This document shows positions 22,102 to 32,812 of a stretch of DNA of 64,000 bases, in pieces. The DNA lies in assembly GCA_028752905.1 (NCBI GenBank), contig JAQNBH010000011.1, positions 33,814,017 through 33,878,016 on the forward strand, given 5' to 3'. The stretch comes from Cladorhizidae sp. MBARI D1340-BT2 (lineage: Eukaryota; Porifera; Demospongiae; Poecilosclerida; Cladorhizidae). The notes below the pieces were generated by a model, which did not search any database, was not told the origin of the DNA, and saw only the letters and a program-made list of their open reading frames with translations. Position 1 is the stretch's first letter; every line of letters begins with the position of its first letter. The position numbers and the translations under genes are program-made.

Positions 22102-23283
22102 CTATGTAGCCCTGTGGTGCGGAGCGATACCGATACCGTCCCCATGGGTGATGAAGGTGGTGAAGTGGCGGTCGGCTTCCGCGAGGGCGACGGAGTGGTA
22201 ACCGTTCCAGGCATCAAAGATGGTCTTCTTGGTGTGCACTGGAACGGCTCTGGCCTGGTGGAAAGGGGACTGTGTGTGGTGCGTCTCCCGGGTTGCGTGC
22301 TGGTTTAATTGTTGAAAATCAATGGTCCGCCTGAGGGACCCGTTCTTCTTGGTGCATATGACCATTCGATGGCACCAAGTGTCAGGGGTCCCCAGGGGGA
22401 CCTGCTCCAGGACTCCGAGGCGGACATCCCGGTCGAGGCCGGCCTTTACTTCATCCTGCCAGTGTATGGGGATGGCAATGGGAGTGTGGTAGGGTTTGGG
22501 GGTGGCTGTGGGGTCGATGTTGAGGCTCAGTGGAGGGCCGGACATCATGGGGAGGGGTTGGTGCTCGCAGACGTTGAAAGAACTACCCGCGTACAGGTCC
22601 CGTAGGTGCTTCTCGAGCCGACCCCGATTGGCCTCTGTGGCTGGGAATGGGAGGCTGGTGGGTCTGGGGGGCGGTTGTGCCCTGGTTGGGCATGAGCAGG
22701 TTTTGGGGGATGTAACTATTGTATCCCGCCCTGACTGGCTCACCTTTGGGGTCTGAGTTGGGAGCACGATAGGTGGCGGAGATCTGGTCTGCGGGATTGT
22801 CTGATGGTGTTGATCTGGAGGTCTGGCCTGCGGGTCCGCTGAGATGATGTCGATTTTGTGTGTGCGTTGTTCCAGCATCTGTCCCCTTGCCTTGCCTTTT
22901 CCCGAGGGTGACATGGGCGTGCTGAGGGGGAAATCCTTGGGGATCAGTCCCAGGTCTGCGCAGGTGGCCAGGCTGAGGTACAGCTTGTTGGCGATCTCAG
23001 AAAAGTAGATCTGTCTCGTTTCGGGGCCTGTGGGGTTGGCCCTGATCCTGATGATAGCTGCTCCTAGGATCGGCAGGTTGGTGCCGCTGGCCGAGTGCAT
23101 AATCATGTTTACAGGTATGAGATCTGAGGCTGTGAGACGGAGCCTGGACAGGAGGCCTGGGCCAGCTAGGCAGCTTTGGCAGCCTGTGTCCGCCATGGCA
23201 GTGGTGGCGAGGTTGTGGGTCTCCGTGCGGAGGGTGTGGCCGTGGTGTCTGAAGTCCTCGGCCAGCGCTGATATTGAGACGTC
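22102..23283 (-). pseudogene. Protease and N-terminal reverse transcriptase of Ty3-like element 1
   Basis: The aspartic protease motif is ADTGCQSCLAG near 23195. The reverse-transcriptase N-terminal region has WCHRMVICTKKNGSLRRTID and GYHSVALAEADRHFTTFIT, after which the frame closes at 22102. It is in the same frame as gag, but TAA and TAG separate the two near 23290, so readthrough, frameshifting or decay are all possible. Confidence 0.7.
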
Positions 23284-23292
23284 TACCTACGG

Positions 23293-24468
23293 TTAGGATG
23301 GTGACTTCCTCTGGGTCCAGAGCTGGGATATTGGGTCCCAGGTCTGATGGTGGAGGGTTCCTTCAACCATCGTGTCGACTTGTTCGAATATGGCGCTCTC
23401 GTGTTCCACGGATTGCCAGCACATCTGGGCAGTATGGTTCTGTCGACCGCAGGATGAACACGTGGTGCCAAATGCAGGGCAGTGGATGCGCCTGTTGGCC
23501 GTGCATTCCTGTTCTCCGTGGCCTTGGCGGCCACAGAAGTTGCAGATGCCACGGTTGTTGGGTGTGGCTCTGGGGGACCTGTTGAGGGGTTGGCTCTGGC
23601 CCTTGGTTGAGGTGTTCCTCGGGTTGGGGTGGCTGTATTCTCTGGTTGGGGTGTGGCCTTTTCCTGGACCTGGTCCAGGGCGTGGGGTGTGGCGTTTCTG
23701 CTGACGCCTGCTGATTGCCTCTCCCCCTCCATCATCATCGATGGCGCTCGTGGATGTGGGCGTGGTCATCGACACCGCTGATCGTTTGCCAGCTGCCCGC
23801 ACCTCCACGAAGCGAATCGTTTCCTCCACACCCATGTCCTGATCTGGGTGCTTCAGAAGATCTTCCTGTATCTCTGCGTCGGCCAGACCGACGCAAAGCT
23901 GATCCGCCACACGCTCCTCCCCTTGGTTCGAGATGCGGTCACAGCCAGCGCACTTCTTCATGAACCGGCACACTTCAGCTTGGCCACGGAGCCTGGCCGC
24001 AAATGCCCCGACTGGTTCTCCCCGATCCTGGGACATCCTACTCAGGGCCACCCTGGCCACCTTGGGGTTCTCCTCCCTGACAGCCAATGCTCTGATGGCC
24101 TTGAGTAGGTCTGCCTCCGTCATCTCTTCCAGTGGGGTGGGTCCGATGGCGTTTCTGGTGACATCCCTATGCAACTTGGCGTCACAGCATTCAAGGAGCT
24201 GGACTGAGGTGTCTCGGCCTGATAGCTGCACTGCCTGCGAGTATGATTTCCATCTGATCGTAAAGTAGGACCAACCTTCAGTCGTGCCCCCGGATGAGAT
24301 TTCAGGCCGTTTCACGGAGGCGGGCTTGGCCTTGGTAGCCCTGCTGTGGGTCATGGCATCGGTTGACAAGACCACTGCCACCACTGCTGGGTCAATACCC
24401 GCTGGGGTACTGTAGACACAGCCCGGGAAAGGACATCTGACAGCTTCCATCGTGGTGGTGCTCTTCAA
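23293..24468 (-). CDS. Gag-like protein of Ty3-like element 1
   Basis: An open frame of 391 residues. The C-terminal third is basic and proline-rich, followed by two zinc knuckles: CNFCGRQGHGEQEC, and a wider CPAFGTTCSSCGRQNHTAQMC-type cluster. The middle is helical (LLKAIRALAVREENPKVARV, FAARLRGQAEVCRF) like a capsid domain. The intact frame contrasts with the broken pol. Confidence 0.75.
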   Translation of the reverse strand: MKSTTTMEAVRCPFPGCVYSTPAGIDPAVVAVVLSTDAMTHSRATKAKPASVKRPEISSGGTTEGWSYFTIRWKSYSQAVQLSGRDTSVQLLECCDAKLHRDVTRNAIGPTPLEEMTEADLLKAIRALAVREENPKVARVALSRMSQDRGEPVGAFAARLRGQAEVCRFMKKCAGCDRISNQGEERVADQLCVGLADAEIQEDLLKHPDQDMGVEETIRFVEVRAAGKRSAVSMTTPTSTSAIDDDGGGEAISRRQQKRHTPRPGPGPGKGHTPTREYSHPNPRNTSTKGQSQPLNRSPRATPNNRGICNFCGRQGHGEQECTANRRIHCPAFGTTCSSCGRQNHTAQMCWQSVEHESAIFEQVDTMVEGTLHHQTWDPISQLWTQRKSPS

Positions 24469-24564
24469 TCGGAATCGCCGTGAATTGCACTCTCTGGATG
24501 CCTTCCTTTCCTAGGCTGCTGTTGTAGTTGGCTAATAGAAGCTATACAAGAGTTGTTGCACGCA

Positions 24565-24704
24565 TAGAGGATAGCGCCGTACGCCTTTACTTCTTGGATT
24601 GAACTGAATGCAAATATCATGCGTCTCCAAAGCAACAACTGTAAAGGGTCAATCAGGTAAGGGGTCGTACGTATACAATGTCCAAGTATACTATACAATG
24701 TCCA
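24565..24704 (-). repeat. 5' LTR of Ty3-like element 1
   Basis: About 140 bp, direct repeat of 19162-19320. The retained GTACGTATACAATGTCCAAG and CTATACAATGTCCA segments identify the pair. Confidence 0.85.
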
Positions 24705-24982
24705 CTATATTATACCTTTGACTATCCCTATCCCCTGAAATTCTTTGATCCATTTATTATCAAAATGGCTCTGGATAACGTGCTCAGAAGTTTCACGTGA
24801 GTGCCGCACCTCCAATCGAAACAAGGTCAAAGGTTGTTTGGCAAACCCGATCTGAAGTTTTTCTCTGCTAGAAAGTGTCCTGTTTTTGTTGCTTTACGAG
24901 TGTTAAAGGACTAAACTGAACAAGCTTGAGACTGCAGTGGCCATCTAAGCGAGTGGAAGCGCAAGGTGCGCGTAGCTGTAAA

Positions 24983-25073
24983 TTCCGGGACATTTCCTTC
25001 CGGGACAAGGACACCACCGGGACAAGGCTCAAAATTCCGGGACTGTCCCGGCCATTCCGGGACGGTTGGCAAC
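24983..25073. repeat. hAT 1 subterminal CCGGGAC motifs
   Basis: Six copies of CCGGGAC or its complement within about 90 bp next to the element end. The end of hAT 2 (37996-38055) has a similar cluster. Such subterminal repeats commonly serve as transposase-binding sites in hAT elements. Confidence 0.65.
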
Positions 25074-25320
25074 TCTGAACTTGTCCTCATTATGCCAGCC
25101 TCAAATTCCACATCCAAGAGGTCCTTCCATGCTCTTCGTAGTGAAGACCTACCTAAGAAACACCATGGGTCAAGAGAGGCTAAACAACCTCATTGTTTTG
25201 CATGCTCATAAGGATATTACTGATAAGCTAGACTTAGCTAGCATTGCAAATGAATTTGTTGGTGACTCTGAACATAGACTTGGTACTTTTCAAATTTTTG
25301 GTTTACATTAGCATAAATAA
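25072..25320 (+). pseudogene. hAT transposase C-terminal dimerisation fragment
   Basis: SELVLIMPASNSTSKRSF in one frame, then TMGQERLNNLIVLHAHKD and LASIANEFVGDSEHRLG in another, match the C-terminal end of hAT proteins of the P52rIPK-like group. The frame shift lies near 25135. The fragment starts right at the end of hAT element 1 and faces the opposite way, so hAT 1 probably inserted into or beside an older hAT copy. Confidence 0.7.
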
Positions 25321-26035
25321 TTATCACATGTAGTCAAACAAAAAATGTCCAAAAACAATTGTGAATGATCATCATAGTGAAGAGAATGATCAAGAAAATG
25401 ACTGCAGCTAGAGGCTAGCTGCAAAGGCAAGTGCAAATGAGCTACAGGGTTAATAGCTGTCAAGAAAGGATGATGGCATTTCATTCTGACATAGTTACTC
25501 AATTAATGAACATGCTCTAGATGTGGAGATATGATATTCATTATTTATTAAGCTACCTCAGAATCTCGTTATCTCTTAGAAATAGGATAACATAATTTAC
25601 AATAACTGGACATTTGTAAGTAATACCAGCTCCTTTGAATAGGCTACTGCCTGGAATAGGCTACAGCCTGGTATGATATAATGGTAATAGTAACATCAAA
25701 CACTATTTCCTGGCAAATCAGAATTGGCTAGTCAACATGAAGAATCACCGTGTTCATTAATTAAATGTTGATCATGGTGACTTTGTTTAGACTATATAGT
25801 TGTGGTTCTCAGATAGTTCACCTATCTCATATGTCCTCTTGGGGGTCAGGGGCTAGTCAGGGCTTATACTAGGAGGGAGATCCCTGACACTGCAAAACAA
25901 TAAAACGAATACGATAGCACTTCATATTTCCATTTCCTGTTCCTGTTCCTGTAACACATGTTTCCTTGGCACACTGTCTAGCAGGCATGGGCGTGGTTTC
26001 AATGGCCTTACCAATGCAGCCGAGCTTCCTCCTCC
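25321..26035. other. Intergenic stretch, no gene seen
   Basis: AT-rich. Contains the 68-bp repeat of 17655-17725 at 25545-25612. Nothing else recognised. Confidence 0.5.
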
Positions 26036-28856
26036 CCTGTTATTGCCCTTGGTTGCGGTTAGGCCAGTGCAGGATAGAAAAGGCAAGTAGATAGAAAGGG
26101 CAAGTAGTTAATTTTTTTATTAATGATTGGAAATTTTTATAGAGAGAACTCTGCACTCGACGGCTGGAGGATCTGTTGAAACTGTGAATGCTTCAAATTC
26201 TTGGATTGTCGGGCATACTTGCCCGCACACCTCAGAGTCGTCTCGTGGATTCTGTTTTTCACTCCACGCTTGCAGTCGTAGTTGCCCTGAGCTGTTCATG
26301 TCTCCCTCCAGAATCTCTTGTGTTTCTTCCCAAAGTAAATACACACACACACACAAAGAGAATAGCCACTTGACTTGTGTGTTAAGTCACAGAGGGATGT
26401 CTTCCTTTGGTCTGTAGGGTCTGACGGGGAAAGTGAATCTTGCCAAGTTTAATAAATGACTGGAACAATGGGGTTAAGATTGGAATGAGCCAAACGTAGT
26501 ATGGCTCAAGTTATATGATGCAGCTTTCGATTTTTGCCCAAAGGAACTCGGCCTTGCAAAGTATATTCCAAGTGGACAGTTTTGGGGTAGTGTTCCTCAT
26601 TCGTGTTTCAAACATTCTGTGCTCCACCACTTTCTTCAAAGATCCAGAAGACAGGCGATGATCACAAAACTCAGACTGGTCATCTTTTTCAGTTGCCCTT
26701 GTTGGTCACGCCCAGCTCACTAAACTGGAACTCACTCACCTGGTTCACTTGCATATACCTGTACATTACATAATAATAACAACAACAATAACAACAATAT
26801 AACAATAACACCAATAATAACAATAACAACAACAAACCTACAAGAAGCACCATAAATCCAAGATCAACAAGGGGTAAGTGAAGTGGTGCCTGGTTCTTTA
26901 CCTCTTGTAGGAGTCATGGGAATGCAGTGAACATTGCGCTTGCATCTATGGTCGCGGAGAAATGCAGTCATACAGTGCACACTAGCCTGGATGAGAACCA
27001 AGCTATCCCTCACTCTAAGACATAGTCTTGCAGGCCAGCACCTTTGATCAGTGTTAACAGTTCAGAGGTCAGAGAGTTGCCATGCAAGCAGGTGGCGGTG
27101 CATTCAGGCAATGCAAGATCAAGCCTGAACAATAATTAACTCGGATGTTCTTACCCACGTGTGCATGGAAGTGATTCCTTGTCATAGCATGAAGTGTCTT
27201 GTGATGGAGGCATTACCGCTTGCTACAGCTACCATGATACTCTGTAAGTGCTGAGAGCAGTTGTGTAGCCTACACCTACTATGTCCTTGTGCACCTCAAT
27301 ACAACGAGTTTCTATTTACAGTCAATCAACAACAAAAGTTATGACCGAGTTCAGAAGTACCTAGTCTAGTAATCCCTCCTGTTGGCACTTCATAGCACGG
27401 AAGCAGCATTCTCCCGTGCTAAATCCACAGAAGTTCTCTGCATCAGGTGTTGAAGTGATCCGGGCTCATCTGTGACTGTGTGTAGCCAACAACCCATGTC
27501 CTTGATGAAGGCTAATGTCTTGTGGCCCAAAACATCTCTAGTCTCGACAGCATGGGGGAGAATAAATAGGCGAGTTGAGATGATTGTTCTTTTGCTGCCT
27601 TCAAATCCTTAGCCTTCCAAAGACAGCACCAGGATTTAAAATGCAAGCCTTTGATTAGATGGTGCAAAGGTGGGCAGGCGACACTCCATACAAGGAACCT
27701 TCGCAGTGGGACAATGGATATTTCATCCATTGTTTTCCATCAGATATCAGCAAACTAGATAGTTCTAAATGCAAACACCAGAGTGCAATATATAATGTCG
27801 TTCGGTCAGAAAGACTTCTCTGAGTCTTCCGTCTCCTGCAGCTAAGGCCATGTGTACCAAGAGTACCAACATCAGTACCATAATGTACATACCTGGGTAA
27901 AACCGTAGGCTAAAACAATATATGTATATATCAGATCTTCCACTGAGTTGGGTTAAAATAAATAGGTTTTACCTGGGTAAAATGTGAACACTGATTTCAC
28001 TGCACAAAAAACTCTGTAATATCTGTGTACCCTGTCTTTCCTGTGGACGGAGATCAACTGGTTTTGTTTGTTGATTTCACTCACTTCTTCTTTCAACGTG
28101 ATTGTTGTGAATATGACATCCTTGTCACCAAAGAAAAGTGGCTCGAGGAATTTAATTCCAAAGAAGGCACCAAAACCTTCAAGTTCTTGGCCGACGGGAA
28201 GACTCTCTTCTGCAAGGTCTGTGAAGGCTTACGGAAATGTGGTTAAGAAGAGCCAGATCAGGCAAGATGTTGGGTCCAAGACACACGAGAAGAACCGTCA
28301 ATTGAAGCGGAAAAGAAATGTGATCCAGGCACAACTTGAGGATTGTTTCACCACGACACCGAAGAAATCAAGGGCTGCAATTGTTAGAAAAGAAGCCTTC
28401 CTCGCCGCTAGCATTCCATGGATGAAGTTGGACGTGCCCAATTCCGCGGATTCTTGCAGTCAAACATCGGGATCTCCATGCCAGACAGAACCACCCTAGA
28501 GAAGAAGTACTTGGGTGAGTGCTACCAGGATGCCATTTGCGAGATTCAGGACTGTTTGGGAGACAAACCGATTTGGGTGGGCGTTGATGAAACGACGGAT
28601 GCCATGGGCCGCTACGTGGCAAATGTTTTGATCGGTAGGCTCGACAACGAGAAGAACCATGCTTGAAAAAACCACCTAGTCAACAACACCCTCAAGTTTC
28701 TGTGGCCCAATTTTTATGCTGATCTGCTGAAGCTGCTTCTCTCCAATGCCGCAGCATACATGCTAAAATCAGGCCGGGAACTGAAGGTCTTCTACCCCAC
28801 ACTCCTTCACATCACTTGTCTGGCCCATGGTCTCCATCATGTCTGTGAATCATGTC
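26036..28856. repeat. Segmental-duplication block X, copy 2 (truncated)
   Basis: Matches 42690-45990 and 1-2675. It stops inside the hAT transposase at 28856, where block Z begins. It also lacks the piece equivalent to about 1480-1650 of copy 1. Confidence 0.8.
28025..28856 (+). pseudogene. Decayed hAT transposase, copy 2 (truncated)
   Basis: The best preserved N-terminal part of the three copies: ILVTKEKWLEEFNSKEGT and KTLFCKVCEGLRKCG lie in one frame. The zinc-finger and DETTD regions follow in shifted frames. It ends after the HITCLAHGLHHV region because of the deletion junction at 28856. A short gap after the RLDNEKNHA stretch has removed the sequence kept in copy 3. Confidence 0.8.
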
Positions 28857-29824
28857 TGTGAATCACTTCCCGATGCTGCTATTGCAGTATATAGTGCCAA
28901 CCCAGACAGACAAGACAATATTCCAGTTTCCATCTCATTCGTCTGTCGTACTTTTATCCATGAGGGAGAATGCAGGTGAGGAAGAGACACTGGCAACCAT
29001 TGGTACTCTCAAGCCAGATACTCTTTACACGTGCATTCACACAGGAGATTAAGCTGGTCAAATGCCACACAGCCTGTTCCTGGCATATGTATATATGTAC
29101 ACTTCATCAGAATGTCGTGCATCTTATATGGACACATTAGCTTCACACATTTTATTTGCGTGATCAAGTGCAAGGAAAAATCATGGGAAAACAGAACAGA
29201 AGGTTCTGGAGGAGGACTTACCCAGTTCTCTCTTCCTATGTAATATGCATAGCTCAGTTCTCTCTTCCTATGTAGTATGCATAGCTCAGTTCTCTCTTCC
29301 TATATGTAGTATGCATAGCTGCACGCCAGTCTGGTTTGCAAGATTACAATCGGTGCCCACAACATGGCCAGTTCTAACTGCATTTTACTTCCTTAGCAAG
29401 CTACAGGCTTGGGTTAGAATCCATACAGAGTGTCCATACATTTTTGAAAATTGGTAAGGGGACCAAATACCACGTGACTGGTTGTGGACATGATATATGT
29501 AAAAGGGTTGCTTGTGATGGCTTATGTTAATGTTGTATCAATTGGAACTTTGCTACACACAAAACCATCAACACACCATGATTGGGGTACATCCAAGAAT
29601 AAAGAAAGGTAATTTGCCAGACCCGGAGGTTAAGTGTTGCTTGCGGAGGACTATTTATCCTGACATTGTCTGCGTGTATATCGACTTACCATTTCCCCCC
29701 CCTTCTTTTAATGTCAAGGATAGCATGACATAAGGACCGTGCCAACTAGCTGGAGAGCTAATAGCAAAGGTGGCTCAGAACATAAAGCAGTGTCTATGGC
29801 AATAGCATGAGAGGAGAAACACAC

Positions 29825-30514
29825 TATATATGTTCCATCCAATCTATGAATCTGCCCAATCTATAGACTGTGCAGCACAATCTATGAATTCATAGATTGT
29901 GCTGCACAACCTATGAATGCCCTGCCAATCAATAGACTTCAAAACATGGTAGCATATTAACACTCTTTGCAACAGATTCATAGATTGGATGGAACATATC
30001 CACCAGTACTTATTATCGACTAGTTATACTGAGCGAGTGTGCAAGCCAAATATCCAAACCCACCCACACAATATGGGATAGTCGTTGGGAATTTACAAAG
30101 CCCACGCTACTCCCACGAAAAGAGAAGAAGGGAGAAGAGAGGCAAGTTTCTCTACATTTGGGGACTATAGCAGTTGTGCGAGTGTTCGTGGGTATTACCA
30201 ACTGTGCATTATATCTTTTTTGACAGAACAATATTCTTCAAATATCTTTTTTGCTCTAGCTATACTTGCCATGTCACTTAGTTCTTTATCTGCCTAGTCC
30301 ATGTGGAAATTTTTCTCAGTACAGTACATGTATATATCACTTTTTTCTACATCATTACACTCACAGTTGCAAAGGGTGTTAATATGCTACCATGTTTTGA
30401 AGTGTATTGTCTGGCAGGCAATAAATTGGCATTCATAGATTGTGCAGTACAATCTATAGATTGGATGCCAATCTATATATAATTGGGCAGATTCATAGAT
30501 TGGATGGAACATAT
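29825..30514. mobile_element. MITE M, copy 2
   Basis: The same element as 8765-9437 at the paralogous position. It retains a fuller right end (GGGCAGATTCATAGATTGG then ATGGAACATAT). Confidence 0.8.
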
Positions 30515-30852
30515 ACATCGAGACTTTTACACTACTAGATATATTCATAGAGAGAGTGTTTTTTTTAAACGCTCTAGGAAGCTAACCGGGCTACAATCTC
30601 ATGGGTTGAGTTCCACAATTACCATTACTCCTATGTTGAGATAGTTTTCTCGGTGTCAAGCTCTTGTATACACCATATACATGTAGTGGGAAGTTTTTTA
30701 GGAGTTTAATATTCAAGTTAAAAAATCGAATCCATTAATTCGCATGACCAAGAGTAGCAGAGCATTGTGTGGCTTCCTCTCACAACCCATAGGTATCTAA
30801 CCCCCTCCCTCCAAATTCCTCTGTTAGTCACCCTGGAAATACTTACACACTA

Positions 30853-31032
30853 CAGACAGGGTTTCATTTAGAAAATTGTCCAAGGGGGGGCAACTGGAGG
30901 AATCTTAAGGGGGTGCATGATGTCAAGCACTTAACAACATCAATAAGAACAATTTCCAAGGGGGGGGGGGGCAAAAAAAGTTCCAAGAGGATATAGCCCC
31001 CCCCCCCCCCCCCCCTAAATGAAACCCTGACA
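30853..31032. mobile_element. Small G-rich MITE, copy 2
   Basis: Paralogue of 9784-9970. The C-tract near 30997-31015 has expanded. Confidence 0.6.
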
Positions 31033-31219
31033 GTATATAAGAGCTCTTTGTTAATCAAGAAGTCCAACCAACAGAAAATAGTTTCCATCCCCTGCAATGA
31101 ATGAGCTACCATGTTGTTTCTGGGTTTTTAATTTTTTTTTGCATCTAAGGAGCACCTGTTATCCAATAATAACATGTTAATTTATCGCTAAATAATAAAA
31201 ATATATATATATATATGAA

Positions 31220-31491
31220 TGTTAGTGTCTGTGTGTGTGTTTAGACTCGGCCACCATTGGGCCTACCAACACATGTCTGTGTGTTATAGACTCGGCCACC
31301 ATTGGGCCTACCTACACATGTCTGTGTGTGTTATAGACTCGGCCACCATTGGGCCTACCCACACATGTCTGTGTGTGTTATAGACTCAGCCACCATTGGG
31401 CCTACCCACACATGTCTGTGTGTTATAGACTCGGCCACCATTGGGCCTACCCACACATGTCTGTGTGTGTTATAGACTCGGCCACCATTGG
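31220..31491. repeat. Minisatellite, about six units
   Basis: Expanded version of 10170-10265. It is interrupted after ACCATTGG at 31491 by hAT element 2 and resumes at 38056. Confidence 0.9.
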
Positions 31492-31849
31492 CAGACTTAC
31501 CAACCTGTGAACATTCATTGGCAGGACAAAATCTAGCATTTTGCAGGATCTTGCCAGGACCACAACATGGCCAGGTGAAAGTGGCCGTGGGTCTCAAAAA
31601 TTTAAGGTAATGTTGTTCCCTCTACACACTCAGCTCACCCTCCACATCAATCTTGTGGAGAGAGGAGCTACTTAATGCGCCTCTGCAACCCCCCACCTAA
31701 CAGTGTAGTTCTTCAATAATATTATGAATATTGAAATCAATGAATCAGAGTCTCAGATGCATGATTGTGAGGTAGAGATAATGATATGATTATTATGCTA
31801 TATACTTGTAGTTATGAGGTTGTCTGTAGCTTTTCATGGTGGCTGATTT

Positions 31850-32632
31850 AGCATGCTGTCATTAATTAGATGTGCATTTGAATAGCATGGCTTATCATTA
31901 TTTATTTTAACACTCAGCAGGTCACACACTGTGGATGGATCCAACTGCCGTCGTTCTTCCGTCTTGATCTTTCTCACCATGCTAAAAAGGTGTTCTGGTT
32001 CTGCATTGGAATGATGAAGTACGAGGTGCAAAACTGGACAAGACCCCAAAACGAAATAGTTCCAAATCCAAGATTGAATGAACTTTCGCCATCACAGACC
32101 AGAAGTTATCTATTGCTCCAGCATCAAATGTAGGAAGTTGGTCCAAGGGTGAAGCACGAAAATCACGAAATTCCATACTCAAAGTGTCCAATTCATCAGG
32201 AGAGAAGGATGTAAAGCGCTTTGCCAATTCAACAATGCCATTTAAAGATGTCTTATCTCTATTTCTAGGATCAAGAAAAGCAAGTTGAAGCAGACAGTCA
32301 TCGTTAAATAGAAATCTAGCTAACATTTTTGAAACAATGGTTACATAGAAAGTGCACACACATTTAAAAAAAAGGTTTCTCAAGAGCAGTTCCCACCAAC
32401 TCTTCGAGATCACCACACCACAATAAACGGGTAGATGTGCCAATACCTAGCTCATCATTACTAAGCTGGATATTGCGATCATTGATCATTACCACCATCA
32501 TACAAAAGGGTGAGAGGAGAACAACAACAAGATTGAATGACTTCGTCATTAAGCGTTGGAGCTAGTGCAATTTCACTATGGCTGTAGTTTTTGTCCTACC
32601 AGATGCAAATTGCTGAGCGATTTTGCTGTCTG
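31850..32632 (-). pseudogene. hAT 2 transposase, middle and C-terminal part
   Basis: Frames carry SKIAQQFASGRTKTTAIVK next to the retrotransposon junction, LTLLYDGGNDQ near 32500, then LLQLAFLDPRNRDKTS and FWSVMAKVHSILDLELFRFG. The hAT dimerisation motif follows: LVLHHSNAEPEHLFSMVRK and LDPSTVCDLLSVKINND. The central part between the catalytic region and 32450 is missing and frames change at least twice. The order matches hAT 1 and related ZMYM-like transposases. Not functional. Confidence 0.75.
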
Positions 32633-32776
32633 TGTGGCGGTTGATGTTTCATGTTTTCCGCGCCTTTATTTTGGGTGTGTCAAAACCAGACTTGATCCGG
32701 TGAGATTTAGATTTATTGAAAAATGTCTACTTTTGGAGCTAAGACAAACGATTTTCTTCATTTAGCAACTGCTAAA
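32633..32776 (+). repeat. 5' LTR of Ty3-like element 2
   Basis: About 144 bp, starting TGTGGCGGTTGATG and ending ACTGCTAAA. The right LTR has 17 additional bases after GTCTACTTTTG, so the two have diverged by an indel and a few substitutions. Confidence 0.9.
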
Positions 32777-32777
32777 G

Positions 32778-32794
32778 TGGTGACCCCGACGGGA
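32778..32794 (+). promoter_or_regulatory. Primer-binding site candidate
   Basis: TGGTGACCCCGACGGGA starts two bases after the 5' LTR. The TGG start fits the CCA end of a tRNA. The tRNA identity was not determined. Confidence 0.6.
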
Positions 32795-32812
32795 TCATCG
32801 TTTCTTGTGATT

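Larger units (their letters stand above)
19162..24704 (-). mobile_element. Ty3-like LTR retrotransposon 1 (GC-rich)
   Basis: A 5.5 kb element on the minus strand between direct repeats 24565-24704 (5' LTR) and 19162-19320 (3' LTR). The order gag, protease, reverse transcriptase, RNase H, integrase is that of Ty3/Gypsy. A polypurine tract (GGGGGAGGTAG on the minus strand, 19321-19333) abuts the 3' LTR. No normal TGG-type primer site follows the 5' LTR. The interior is far richer in G and C than the flanks. Frames shift between domains and stops follow gag, so the copy is probably inactive. Confidence 0.85.
17836..25073 (-). mobile_element. hAT element 1, interrupted by a Ty3-like retrotransposon
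   Basis: The minus-strand element runs from a CCGGGAC-rich end (24983-25073, reading TTGCCAACCGTCCCGG on the minus strand) to a similar end at 17836 (TTGCCAACTTTCC, then CCGGGACA). Its BED/hAT coding part lies at 18196-19029. The Ty3-like element 19162-24704 separates the 5' end from the coding part. A clean 8-bp target duplication is not visible, so the outer limits are approximate. Confidence 0.6.
28857..31491. repeat. Segmental-duplication block Z, copy 2
   Basis: Matches 7830-10265 with many small indels. It contains MITE M copy 2, the small G-rich MITE and an expanded minisatellite. No gene is supported. It ends at 31491, where hAT element 2 inserted into the minisatellite. Confidence 0.8.

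Noticed and set aside
19429..23963. Many plus-strand open frames of 60-318 codons
   Set aside because: They lie opposite gag and pol of the GC-rich retrotransposon and have no domains; high GC keeps antisense frames open.
24764..24803. ATG followed by eleven codons and a GTGAGT donor
   Set aside because: It looks like a first exon, but no acceptor exon could be matched and it lies in the hAT 1 5' region on the opposite strand.
26120..26417. Possible 5' exon upstream of TRAF copy 2 and its equivalent here
   Set aside because: The frame is broken in copy 3 (42568-42873), and no TRAF gene directly follows it at 26 kb.
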